The notes under the pieces: model-generated | The model's input: the letters and a program-made list of their open reading frames with translations, nothing else | Database searches by the model: none | What the model was told of the DNA's origin: nothing | Program-made: the position numbers and the translations under genes | Assembly (NCBI GenBank): GCA_046294815.1 | Contig: JBKBOJ010000001.1 | Span: 1 to 64,000, forward strand | Source: Pelomonas sp046294815 | GTDB lineage: Bacteria; Pseudomonadota; Gammaproteobacteria; Burkholderiales; Burkholderiaceae_C | Direction: 5' to 3' | Length of the DNA: 64,000 nt | In this document: one piece after another, positions 43,903 through 54,687 of the stretch | How positions within the stretch are numbered: position 1 is the first letter of the stretch | How the letters are laid out: each line of letters starts with the position of its first letter

Positions 43903-45591
43903 TTACATGCCGGCGTAGTTGGGCCCGCCGCCGCCTTCGGGCGTGACCCAGACGATGTTCTGCGTCGGGTCCTTGATGTCGCAGGTTTTGCAGTGCACGC
44001 AGTTCTGCGCGTTGATCTGCAGCCGCTCGCCACCCCCCGCTTCATTCGGCACGAACTCGTAGACGCCGGCCGGGCAGTAGCGGCTTTCGGGGCCCGCGTA
44101 CGTGGCGAGGTTGACCTGCACCGGCACCGCGGGGTTCTTCAGCGTCAGGTGGGCGGGCTGGTTCTCCTCGTGGTTGGTGTTGGAGATGAACACCGACGAG
44201 AGCCGGTCGAAGCTCAGTTTGCCGTCCGGCTTGGGGTAGGCGATGGGCTGGCAGGCCGCGGCCGGGCGCAGGGCCTGGTGGTCGGCCTTGTGGTTGTGCA
44301 GCGTCCACGGCGGGCTTTGCACGCCCAGCTTGGGCAGCAGCCACTGCTCGATGCCGGTCATCAGCTGGCCGGTGGTCTTGCCCTTCTTGAACCAGAGCTT
44401 GAAGTTGCGGGTCTGCTGCAGCTCCTCATGGAGCCAGCTCTTCTCGAAGGCCTCGGGGTAGGCGCTCAGCTCGTCCTGCGCGCGGCCGGCGGCGAGTGCG
44501 TCGGCCAGGGCTTCGGCGGCCAGCATGCCGCTCTTGATGGCGGCGTGGCTGCCCTTGATGCGCGCCGCGTTCAGGTAGCCGGCATCGCAGCCCACCAGGC
44601 AGCCGCCGGGGAAGACTGTCTTGGGCAGGGCCTGGGGCGTGCCGTTGTTGATGGCGCGCGCGCCGTAGCCGATGCGCTTGCCGCCCTCGATGTGGGCGCG
44701 GATGGCCGGGTGGGTCTTCCAGCGCTGCATCTCCTCGAACGGAGAGAGATACGGGTTGTCGTAGTCCAGGCCGATGACGAAGCCTAGCGTCACCTTGTTG
44801 TCGTCCAGGTGGTAGAGGAAGCCGCCGCCGAAGGTGTCGCCCTCCATCGGCCAGCCGGCGGTGTGCACGACCTTGCCCGGCTGGGCCTTGTCCGCCGGGA
44901 CTTCCCACAGCTCCTTGATGCCGATGGCAAAGGTCTGCGTGTCGCGCCCTTCGGTGAGCTTGAACTTCTCCAGCAACTGCTTGCCCAGATGGCCGCGGGC
45001 GCCCTCGGCGAACACGGTGTATTTGCCGAGCAGCTCCATGCCAAGCTGGAAGTGGTCGGTGGGCTCGCCGTTCTTGCCCAGGCCCATGTTGCCGGTGGCG
45101 ACACCGCGCACGCGGCCCTGCTCGTCGTACAGCACCTCGGCTGCGGCAAAGCCCGGGAAGATTTCGATGCCCAGGCTCTCGGCCTGCTGGGCCATCCACT
45201 TGACCACGTCGCTCAAGCTGATGACGTAGCAGCCCTGATTGTGGAAGTTGCGCGGCACCAGCCAGTCGGGCGTGCGCTTGGCGCCGGTCTCGCTGAGAAA
45301 CAGCACGTCGTCGCCGGTCACGGCCTGCTTCAGCGGCGCGCCCAGCTCCTGCCAGTTCGGGAACAGTTCGGTGATGGCGCGCGGGTCCATCACCGCGCCA
45401 GAGAGGATGTGGGCACCGGGCTCCGAGCCCTTCTCCAGCACGACGATGTTGGCATCGGGCTTGGCTTGCTTGAGCCGGATGGCCGTCGCCAGGCCCGCCG
45501 GGCCGGCGCCGACGACCACCACGTCGTACTCCATCGACTCGCGGGGGCCGAACTGGGCCAGGATTTCTTCTGAGGTCATGCGGGGCTCCAT
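43903..45591 (-). CDS. Electron-transfer flavoprotein-ubiquinone oxidoreductase
   Basis: Inner-membrane enzyme that moves electrons from ETF (fed by acyl-CoA and other dehydrogenases) to ubiquinone. The 562 residues show the FAD motif V-V-V-G-A-G-P-A-G-L-A-T-A near residue 24. The C-terminal 4Fe-4S ferredoxin-like segment has Y-C-P-A-G-V-Y-E-F and N-C-V-H-C-K-T-C-D-I-K-D-P. Start ATG 45591, or ATG 45579 four codons later. It is a monocistronic gene divergent from an SDR, with a palindrome in the shared promoter region. Confidence 0.95.
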   Translation of the reverse strand: MEPRMTSEEILAQFGPRESMEYDVVVVGAGPAGLATAIRLKQAKPDANIVVLEKGSEPGAHILSGAVMDPRAITELFPNWQELGAPLKQAVTGDDVLFLSETGAKRTPDWLVPRNFHNQGCYVISLSDVVKWMAQQAESLGIEIFPGFAAAEVLYDEQGRVRGVATGNMGLGKNGEPTDHFQLGMELLGKYTVFAEGARGHLGKQLLEKFKLTEGRDTQTFAIGIKELWEVPADKAQPGKVVHTAGWPMEGDTFGGGFLYHLDDNKVTLGFVIGLDYDNPYLSPFEEMQRWKTHPAIRAHIEGGKRIGYGARAINNGTPQALPKTVFPGGCLVGCDAGYLNAARIKGSHAAIKSGMLAAEALADALAAGRAQDELSAYPEAFEKSWLHEELQQTRNFKLWFKKGKTTGQLMTGIEQWLLPKLGVQSPPWTLHNHKADHQALRPAAACQPIAYPKPDGKLSFDRLSSVFISNTNHEENQPAHLTLKNPAVPVQVNLATYAGPESRYCPAGVYEFVPNEAGGGERLQINAQNCVHCKTCDIKDPTQNIVWVTPEGGGGPNYAGM

Positions 45592-45638
45592 GCGCTTTGA
45601 TTTGCGCGGGATTCTAGAGAGGCTGGGTCGTAAATCGA

Positions 45639-45646
45639 ACGATCGT
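45639..45646. promoter_or_regulatory. Palindrome in the ETF-QO/SDR divergent promoter
   Basis: ACGATCGT is a perfect 8-bp palindrome within ATCGAACGATCGTGC, 48 bp before the ETF-QO start and near an AT-rich stretch. It looks like a TetR-type operator half-and-half. I recall similar ACGATCGT-centred sites for fatty-acid degradation repressors in betaproteobacteria, but cannot verify it here. Confidence 0.4.
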
Positions 45647-45723
45647 GCTTTTTTAGTGGCGAAGGTCTAGGCGTCTGTCGCTAGGCAGCTAGGATGGCCG
45701 CAATCCACTCCAAAGGCAGTCTC

Positions 45724-46506
45724 ATGAGTTACGCCATCAACCTTGAAGGCCGCGTAGCCTTGATCACCGGAGCGTCCAGCGGCCTGGGCGCGCAGTTTGC
45801 GCGCACGCTGTCCCAGGCCGGTGCCTGCGTCGTGCTGTCCGGGCGCCGCATCGAGCGGCTGAAGGACTTGCGCGCCGAGATCGAGGGCAGCGGCGGCGAC
45901 GCCCATGTCGTGCAGCTGGACGTGACCGATGTGGCCAGCATCAAGGCTGCCGTCGCCCATGCCGAGACCGAGGTTGGCACGCTGGACATCCTGGTCAACA
46001 ACTCGGGCGTCTCCACGACGCAGCGGCTCACCGACGTGACCGAGAACGACTACGACTACGTGATGGACACCAACACCCGCGGCGCCTTCTTCGTCGCGCA
46101 AGAGGTGGGCAAGCGCATGTTGGCCCGCGCACGCGGCGCGGCGCCGGGCACCTTCATCGGCGGGCGCATCGTCAACGTGGCCTCCATGGCCGGGCTGCGG
46201 GTGCTAGGCCAGATCGGCGTCTATGCGATGAGCAAGGCGGCCGTCATCCATATGACGCGCGCCATGGCGCTGGAGTGGGGCAAGTACGGCATCAACGTGA
46301 ACGCCATCTGTCCCGGCTACATCGATACCGAGATCAACCACCACCACTGGGGCACAGAGCAGGGCAAAAAGCTCATCGACCTGCTGCCGCGCAAGCGCGT
46401 CGGCCAGCCCCGGGACCTGGACACCGCGCTGCTGATGCTGTGCGCCAACGAGAGCCATTTCATCAACGGTGCGGTCATCCAGGCCGATGATGGATTCGGA
46501 GTCTGA
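45724..46506 (+). CDS. SDR-family oxidoreductase (classical)
   Basis: NAD(P)-dependent short-chain dehydrogenase, 260 residues from ATG 45724. It has the Rossmann motif T-G-A-S-S-G-L-G-A, N-N-S-G, catalytic Ser in V-A-S-M-A-G and, 13 residues later, Y-A-M-S-K. The C-terminus ends D-D-G-F-G-V. It probably reduces a 3-oxoacyl or similar carbonyl; the substrate cannot be read from sequence. It is immediately followed (0 nt) by yceH and then a thioesterase, which with ETF-QO opposite suggests acyl-CoA metabolism. Confidence 0.9.
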   Translation: MSYAINLEGRVALITGASSGLGAQFARTLSQAGACVVLSGRRIERLKDLRAEIEGSGGDAHVVQLDVTDVASIKAAVAHAETEVGTLDILVNNSGVSTTQRLTDVTENDYDYVMDTNTRGAFFVAQEVGKRMLARARGAAPGTFIGGRIVNVASMAGLRVLGQIGVYAMSKAAVIHMTRAMALEWGKYGINVNAICPGYIDTEINHHHWGTEQGKKLIDLLPRKRVGQPRDLDTALLMLCANESHFINGAVIQADDGFGV

Positions 46507-47130
46507 ATGCTCAAGCGAGACCTGACGCCCCTGGAGGCGCGCGTGCTGGCGGTGCTGGTGGAGAAGGAGCACACGGTGCCCGACAGCTACCCGTTGTCGG
46601 CCAATGCGCTGACCTCCGGCTGCAACCAGAAGACGGCGCGCGACCCGGTCATGGACGTGAGCGAGGCCGAGGTGCTGGCCGCCGTCGAGGAGTTGAAGAC
46701 GCTCAGCCTGGTCAACATCGTCAGCGGCAGCCGTGTGCTGCGCTACGAGCACAACTTCGCGCGCGGCCTGGGCCTGCCCGGGGCGGCCGTGGCCTTGCTG
46801 ACGCAGCTGATGCTGCGCGGCCCGCAGACGGCGGCCGAGCTGCGCCAGAACACCGAGCGGCTGCACCGCTTTGCCGACGTGTCGTCGGTGGAGGGGTTCC
46901 TCGAAGAACTGGCCGAGCGCCAGAAGCCCTTGGCCATCAAGCTGCCCAAGGCGCCCGGCGCCCGCGAGGCGCGCTGGGCGCACCTGCTGTGCGGGCCGGT
47001 CGCGTCGGTCGAGCAGGCCGCGGCGGCAGCCATGCCGCGCGACGAGGAGGTGGCCTTGCTGCGCGCGGAGGTGGCATCGCTGCGCCAGCTGGTCCACCGC
47101 ATCGCCGCAGAGCTGGGCATTCAGCCATGA
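46507..47130 (+). CDS. yceH: YceH-family protein (DUF480)
   Basis: A 207-residue protein with tandem winged-helix folds. Family marks are L-E-A-R-V-L-x-V-L-x-E-K-E, T-P/V-D-x-Y-P-L-S-x-N-A-L, C-N-Q-K-T-x-R-D-P and L-R-G-P-Q-T-x-x-E-L-R. The molecular function is not established. The C-terminal 35 residues form a probable coiled coil (E-V-A-L-L-R-A-E-V-A-S-L-R). It starts directly after the SDR stop and overlaps the thioesterase start by 4 bp. Confidence 0.92.
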   Translation: MLKRDLTPLEARVLAVLVEKEHTVPDSYPLSANALTSGCNQKTARDPVMDVSEAEVLAAVEELKTLSLVNIVSGSRVLRYEHNFARGLGLPGAAVALLTQLMLRGPQTAAELRQNTERLHRFADVSSVEGFLEELAERQKPLAIKLPKAPGAREARWAHLLCGPVASVEQAAAAAMPRDEEVALLRAEVASLRQLVHRIAAELGIQP

Positions 47131-47546
47131 GGTACGTCGTTCCCTCAGCCAAGAAGCTGACCTACGAGTGCCGCATCCCGATGCGCTGGGGCGACATGGA
47201 CGCGATGGGCCACATCAACAACACGCTGTATTTCCGCTACCTGGAGATTGCCCGTGTGGACTGGCTCACCCGCATCGGCGCGCCGCCCAACCCGGGCGGG
47301 CAGGGGCCGGTCATCGTCAACGCGTTCTGCAACTTCTACCGGCAGTTGAAAGCGCCGGGCGAGGTGCTGGCGAAGCACTACGTCAGCGACCCCGGCCGCA
47401 CGAGCTTCGAGACCTGGATCACGCTGGAGCGCTGCGACGAGCCGGGCATCATTTACGCCGAGGGCGGGGCCACCACGCTGTGGTTTGACGCCCAGACCGA
47501 CCGGGCCGTGGCCCTGCCGGATTGGGTGCGCCAGATCGTCAGCTGA
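47127..47546 (+). CDS. Hotdog-fold acyl-CoA thioesterase (4HBT family)
   Basis: A 139-residue thioesterase with the signature R-W-G-D-M-D-A-M-G-H-I-N-N, including the catalytic Asp, and Y-F-R-Y-L-E. It hydrolyses acyl-CoA esters; chain preference is unknown. ATG 47127 is set by the ATGA overlap with yceH. It ends 3 nt from the convergent TonB-receptor stop. Confidence 0.9.
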   Translation: MRYVVPSAKKLTYECRIPMRWGDMDAMGHINNTLYFRYLEIARVDWLTRIGAPPNPGGQGPVIVNAFCNFYRQLKAPGEVLAKHYVSDPGRTSFETWITLERCDEPGIIYAEGGATTLWFDAQTDRAVALPDWVRQIVS

Positions 47547-47549
47547 GCG

Positions 47550-50240
<2,691 letters not shown>

Positions 50241-50399
50241 CGGGGCGTCTCCATGCAGTGGTATGCGTCAGTCTAGGCACGGTGGCGTCAGTTGCCTGCG
50301 ATGGGCGGGGTGAACGTCTCGTCTTCACCACGGGCGCAGCGCCAGGCTGTCGTTGGCGCTCTGTCATCATGCGCGCTCTGCTTCAGGAGGGTATCGGGC

Positions 50400-51863
50400 A
50401 TGAGGTCTTGGATTTGGGGCGGCCTGGCGGCCTGCATGATGGCCATGGGTGTGCAGGCGGCGTCGCCGACGAACGCGGCCAACCCGCCGGCGCCGCGCGT
50501 GCAGCAGCGCCCTGCCGCCACACCGCCGCGCAGCGCAACGCCGCTCAAGCCGCCGGTTGCGGCGCCGGCCCCGGCGACGGCGGCGCAAGCCGACGCTGAA
50601 CCGGTCATCCGCGGCTATGCCGTGCCCATTGGTGGTGCACTGAAGGCCGACAACGAAGAGGTCTGGCAGCGCATCGTGCAGCTCGCCGGCGGCAAGGGCG
50701 CGCGCTTCGTCGTGTTCGGCACCGCCAGCGAAGACCCCGAAGCCAGCGCCAAGCAGGTGGTGGACCTGCTGCAGCGCCGTGGCGCGGTGGCCGAGGCGCT
50801 GCCGGTGGCGCCCAAGTTCTCGTGGGTGGACCTGAACAAGGTCGTGCGCGACCCGGCGCTGATTGCCAAGGTCAAGGCCGCGCGCGGCGTGTTCTTCACC
50901 GGCGGCCTGCAGGAACGCATCGTCGATGTGCTGCAGCCGGGCGGTCAGAGCACGCCCATGCTGGACGCGATCTGGGAGGTCTACCGCAAGGGCGGCGTCG
51001 TGGCCGGCACCTCGGCCGGCGCGGCCATCATGAGCGCCGTCATGTTCCGCGACGCGCCCAGCGTCATCAACGTGCTCAAGGGCCGCTTTGCGGACGGTCG
51101 CCAGATCGATCGCGGCCTGGGCTTCGTCGGGCCGCATCTGTTCGTCGACCAGCACTTCCTGAAGCGCGGCCGCGTGGGCCGCATGATCCCCGTCATGATG
51201 GCGAAGGGCTACAAGTTGGGCCTCGGGGTCGACGAGAACACCGCTGCCATCATTCGCGGCGATGAGATCGAGGTCATCGGCGATCGCGGCTGCCTGGTGG
51301 TGGACCTGACCGAGGCGCAGCACGACACCAGCCTGGGTGCGTTCAACGTGCAGGGCGCGCGGCTGTCCTACCTGGAGCATGGCGACCGCTACCACCTGCG
51401 CGCGCGCTCGACCACGCCGTCCGCACCCAAGCTGCGCGGCGACGTGCACGATGCCGAGTCGCCCAACTTCAGGCCCTACTACACGGACGACGTCTTCCAC
51501 CTCGACATGCTGGGCGACTCGACCATCTCCAATGCGATGATCCGGCTCATCGACAGCGTGCGCACCGAGGTCAAGGGTTTGGCCTTCGACGTGCTGCCGC
51601 GCGCCAACGATCCGCTGGCCGAGCTGGGCTTTCTGTTCCGCCTCTACAAGGGCTCGGACTCCATGGGCTGGAGCACCGAGGAGTTCGGCGGCGAGCAGTT
51701 CACGGTGACCAACCTCTACCTGGACATCACGCCGGTACGCCTGCCCATACCGCTGTACCGCAGCTGGACGCCGCCAGCCCTTCCTGCGGCCACCACCGAG
51801 CCAGCCGCCACCGCGCCGGCGCCGGCTGCCTCCGCGGCCGCACGGCGCCCCTCGGGCACCTAG
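50400..51863 (+). CDS. Exported cyanophycinase-like serine peptidase (S51 family)
   Basis: A likely secreted or periplasmic cyanophycinase, 487 residues from ATG 50400. It has a signal peptide (I-W-G-G-L-A-A-C-M-M-A-M-G-V-Q-A), a Pro/Ala-rich linker to about residue 65, then the S51 domain. The nucleophile is Ser205 in G-T-S-A-G-A-A. V-D-Q-H-F-L-K-R-G-R, G-L-G-V-D-E-N-T-A and E-V-I-G-D-R-G follow the cyanophycinase pattern. Cyanophycinases cut the Asp/Arg polymer cyanophycin to beta-Asp-Arg dipeptides. The C-terminal 150 residues and a Pro/Ala tail are extra. The adjacent gene is a paralogue. It could instead cleave another isopeptide. Confidence 0.85.
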   Translation: MRSWIWGGLAACMMAMGVQAASPTNAANPPAPRVQQRPAATPPRSATPLKPPVAAPAPATAAQADAEPVIRGYAVPIGGALKADNEEVWQRIVQLAGGKGARFVVFGTASEDPEASAKQVVDLLQRRGAVAEALPVAPKFSWVDLNKVVRDPALIAKVKAARGVFFTGGLQERIVDVLQPGGQSTPMLDAIWEVYRKGGVVAGTSAGAAIMSAVMFRDAPSVINVLKGRFADGRQIDRGLGFVGPHLFVDQHFLKRGRVGRMIPVMMAKGYKLGLGVDENTAAIIRGDEIEVIGDRGCLVVDLTEAQHDTSLGAFNVQGARLSYLEHGDRYHLRARSTTPSAPKLRGDVHDAESPNFRPYYTDDVFHLDMLGDSTISNAMIRLIDSVRTEVKGLAFDVLPRANDPLAELGFLFRLYKGSDSMGWSTEEFGGEQFTVTNLYLDITPVRLPIPLYRSWTPPALPAATTEPAATAPAPAASAAARRPSGT

Positions 51864-51878
51864 CTGGGCAGGGCGCCT

Positions 51879-53120
51879 ATGTCCGTCCCGTCTGGCACCG
51901 CCGTCATCATCGGCGGCGCGCTCAGGGCCGACAGCGATGTGGTCTGGCAGCGCGTCGTCGCTGAAGCCGGCGGCGCGGGCGCCCGGGTGGCCGTGTTCCC
52001 CACCGCGGCCTACGAGCCGCAGCGCGCCGCGGCGCAGATCGTGCACGCACTGCAGCGCTGTGGCGCGCGGCCCGAGGTGGTGCCGGTCGCGCCGCATTTG
52101 GCCGGCCACGACCTGCAGGTCGCGCTGCACGACCCGGCACTGATCGCGCGTGTGGCGTCCGCGCAGGCGGTGTTTTTCTCGGGCGGCGCGCAGGCGTACA
52201 TCGTCGACACGCTGCAGCCCGGCGGGCGCGCCACGCCGCTGCTGGACGCCATCCGCGCACTGTTTGCGGCCGGCGGCGTGGTGGCGGGCACCAGCGCCGG
52301 TGCGGCAGTCATGAGCCGCATGATGTTCCGCGACGCGATGGACAACCTCGCCGTGCTGAAAGGCCAGTGGCGCGCCGGACTGGAGTACGACCGCGGTTTG
52401 GGCTTCGTCGACGGCACGCTGCTGGTGGATCAGCATTTCCTCAAGCGCGGCCGCATCGGCCGCCTGCTGCCGGCGCTGCGGTCGCTGGGCTGCCGACATG
52501 GCCTCGGCGTGGACGAGAACGCGGCGGTGGTCGTGCGTGGCACGCGGCTGGAGGTCATCGGCGCCAGCGGCGCGGTGCTGGTGGACATGGCGGCGGCGAC
52601 GCAGGACGCGGCGCTGCCGGCGTTCAACCTGCGCGGTGCGCGGCTGAGCCTGCTGGGCAGCGGCGACCGCCACGACCTGGCGACTGGCGAGACCGTGCCG
52701 GCCCCTGGCCGCACGCGCGAGACCCGCCCGCAGCCACCCGCCACCGACGCGTCGGCCGGCCCGCAGGCGCAGCGCTATTTCCTCGACATGCTGGGTGACG
52801 GCTGCCTGCGCAGCGCGCTGCTGCAACTGCTGTACGGCACGGAGCCCGAGGTCGGCGGCCTGGCCTACCGGGCCCACCCGCCGGCCGGCGAGGCGGCGCC
52901 CGAACTCGGCTTCGAGTTCCGGCTGCAGCGCGGCCCCGCATTCAGCGGCTGGCGCGCCGGGCCACCCGGCAGCGACGACTGCAGCGTGCTGGACGTGCGG
53001 CTGGACGTGTTGCCGGTGCGCCTGGCCGTGCCCCTGTTCACACCGCTGGCGGCCGCCGCCGCGCATGGCGGCGGCATCCCTGAGCAAGGCGCGGCCGCGC
53101 ACAATCGCGGCCATGGCTGA
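51879..53120 (+). CDS. Cyanophycinase-like serine peptidase, no signal peptide
   Basis: A 413-residue paralogue of the preceding gene without export signal, hence probably cytoplasmic. The nucleophile is Ser139 in G-T-S-A-G-A-A. V-D-Q-H-F-L-K-R-G-R and G-L-G-V-D-E-N-A-A match the first copy, including a shared C-terminal region (Y-F-L-D-M-L-G-D and a late V-L-P-V-R-L). It starts 15 nt after the first gene and overlaps ybaK by 8 bp. Confidence 0.85.
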   Translation: MSVPSGTAVIIGGALRADSDVVWQRVVAEAGGAGARVAVFPTAAYEPQRAAAQIVHALQRCGARPEVVPVAPHLAGHDLQVALHDPALIARVASAQAVFFSGGAQAYIVDTLQPGGRATPLLDAIRALFAAGGVVAGTSAGAAVMSRMMFRDAMDNLAVLKGQWRAGLEYDRGLGFVDGTLLVDQHFLKRGRIGRLLPALRSLGCRHGLGVDENAAVVVRGTRLEVIGASGAVLVDMAAATQDAALPAFNLRGARLSLLGSGDRHDLATGETVPAPGRTRETRPQPPATDASAGPQAQRYFLDMLGDGCLRSALLQLLYGTEPEVGGLAYRAHPPAGEAAPELGFEFRLQRGPAFSGWRAGPPGSDDCSVLDVRLDVLPVRLAVPLFTPLAAAAAHGGGIPEQGAAAHNRGHG

Positions 53121-53625
53121 CACCGATATCCTCGAATCCCGACCCGAAGGCTTTCGGCGCGTCAGCGCCGCGCTCGCTGCCCTGGCCCATCCGCACCGGC
53201 CGCTGTGGCTGGACGTGGCCGCCCGCACCGCTCAGGAGGCGGCCGATGCGTTGGGCGTTGCGCTGGGCCAGATCGCCAAGTCCGTCGTGTTCCGTCGCAA
53301 GCTTGACGATGGCGCCGTGCTGGTCATCACCTCTGGCGACAAGCGTGTGGACGAGGCCAAGCTCAAGGCCCACACCGGCGCGCTGGGCCGCGCCGATGCC
53401 GACTTCGTGAAGGCGCGCACGGGCTTTTCCATCGGCGGCGTGTCGCCGACCGGTTTCGCGCCGGCCGACGGGGCAAAGCCGCCGCAGCTGTTCATCGACC
53501 GCGAGCTGTTCCGCTTCGACCTCATCTGGGCCGCGGCCGGCCATCCCAATGGCGTGTTCAAGCTGACGCCCCAGGAACTGCAGCGGCTGACCGGTGCGCC
53601 GGTCATCGATGTGGTGCAGTCATGA
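53113..53625 (+). CDS. YbaK/EbsC-type aminoacyl-tRNA deacylase
   Basis: A 170-residue trans-editing protein of the YbaK/ProX superfamily, which clears mischarged tRNAs such as Cys- or Ala-tRNA-Pro. It shows I-A-K-S-V-V-F-R, T-S-G-D-K-R-V-D, T-G-F-S-I-G-G-V-S-P-T-G and G-H-P-N-G-V-F. ATG 53113 overlaps the cyanophycinase stop. The exact specificity is not determined. Confidence 0.88.
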   Translation: MADTDILESRPEGFRRVSAALAALAHPHRPLWLDVAARTAQEAADALGVALGQIAKSVVFRRKLDDGAVLVITSGDKRVDEAKLKAHTGALGRADADFVKARTGFSIGGVSPTGFAPADGAKPPQLFIDRELFRFDLIWAAAGHPNGVFKLTPQELQRLTGAPVIDVVQS

Positions 53626-53840
53626 CCCCTCCATCGCCCTGCGTCAACGTCTGCCAGATGGACGCGGCCAGCGGCTGGTGCCGCGGCTGCGCACGGCGTC
53701 TCGACGAGATTGCCGGCTGGGGCAGCGCGCCCGAAGGTCGGCAGCGCCACATCCTCGATCAGTTGCCCGCACGCCGGGCCGAGCTGCAGCGGCGCGGCCT
53801 GTGGCTGGGCCCACCTCTTGCCCAGCGCAGGTCCGTATGA
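53622..53840 (+). CDS. DUF1289 small Cys-rich protein
   Basis: A 72-residue protein with the DUF1289 pattern S-P-C-V-N-V-C-Q-M-D and W-C-R-G-C-A-R, four cysteines likely to bind a metal. The domain is followed by a helical tail E-I-A-G-W. The function is unknown. It overlaps its neighbours by 4 bp on both sides. Confidence 0.88.
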   Translation: MTPPSPCVNVCQMDAASGWCRGCARRLDEIAGWGSAPEGRQRHILDQLPARRAELQRRGLWLGPPLAQRRSV

Positions 53841-54496
53841 AGCAACTGACCTTCTACTTCGACCCCATCTCGCCCTATGCGGCGCTGGCCTTCGAGGCCC
53901 TGCCCGAGGCGCTGGCTGGGCACAGCGTGGAGGTGGTCTACCGGCCCATCCTGTTCGCCGCGCTGCTGCAGGCGCTCGGGCAGAAGGGGCCGGCCGAGAT
54001 CGAGGCCAAGCGCCGCTGGACCTTCCGCCAGGTCGCGTGGCTGGCGCATGCGCGCGGCGTCGTGTTGGACCCGCCGGCCCAGCATCCCTTCAACCCGCTG
54101 CCGCTGCTGCGCCTGGCCTGGGCTTGCGCGGCGCCCAAGGGCCAGCCGGGCGACACGCCGGGGCGCTGGGTCTCCGAGCAACTGTTCCACCACGTGTGGC
54201 GTGCGGCGGGTGCCGACGCCAACGACCCGGCCCGGCTGGCCGCGCTGACCGAGCGCCTGGCGCCCGCATTGGACCCGGCCAGCGAGGCCGTCAAGCAGCG
54301 CCTGCGCAGCGAGACCGAGGCCGCGCTGGCGCTGGGCGTATTCGGCGTGCCCACCATCGAATGCGAGGGCCGCATGTTCTGGGGCCAGGACGCCCTGCCC
54401 ATGTTGCGCGCGGCGCTGGATGGCGACCCGTGGTTCAGCAGCGGCGCCTGGGAAGACGCCGCACGGCCGCGGCCCGGCATCACGCGCCGCCACTGA
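53837..54496 (+). CDS. DsbA-fold 2-hydroxychromene-2-carboxylate isomerase family protein
   Basis: A 219-residue kappa-class GST/DsbA-like protein. It begins F-Y-F-D-P-I-S-P-Y-A, where Ser replaces the redox Cys as in HCCA isomerases, and ends with G-V-F-G-V-P-T-I and F-W-G-Q-D. It may isomerise an aromatic intermediate with glutathione, but no aromatic pathway genes are nearby. ATG 53837 is set by the 4-bp overlap with the DUF1289 gene. Confidence 0.87.
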   Translation: MKQLTFYFDPISPYAALAFEALPEALAGHSVEVVYRPILFAALLQALGQKGPAEIEAKRRWTFRQVAWLAHARGVVLDPPAQHPFNPLPLLRLAWACAAPKGQPGDTPGRWVSEQLFHHVWRAAGADANDPARLAALTERLAPALDPASEAVKQRLRSETEAALALGVFGVPTIECEGRMFWGQDALPMLRAALDGDPWFSSGAWEDAARPRPGITRRH

Positions 54497-54532
54497 TCCA
54501 GCGGCCCTCGGGACTTACCCGCGGCGGGCTGC

Positions 54533-54558
54533 CAATCTCGCATTGAGAAACGTGAGAT
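54533..54558. promoter_or_regulatory. Inverted repeat upstream of the MHS transporter
   Basis: AATCTC and GAGATT arms enclose 14 bp (54533-54538 and 54553-54558), 130 bp before the transporter start. It could be an operator; the LacI regulator downstream is one candidate, with no direct support. Confidence 0.3.
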
Positions 54559-54687
54559 TCGGGTTGCTGCGGAGTTTGTCAGCCTCGATTCAGACTGGTG
54601 TCAGAACACGGTCAGAGGCGCCATGAATAGTCCGCCTGCAAGGGCCGGCCCATCCTGGGACGGCTCGACGACTAACGGAGACATTTC

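Noticed and set aside
50367..53228. 953-codon minus-strand frame opposite the cyanophycinase pair
   Set aside because: His/Arg/Gln-rich shadow; the plus strand carries two S51 peptidases.
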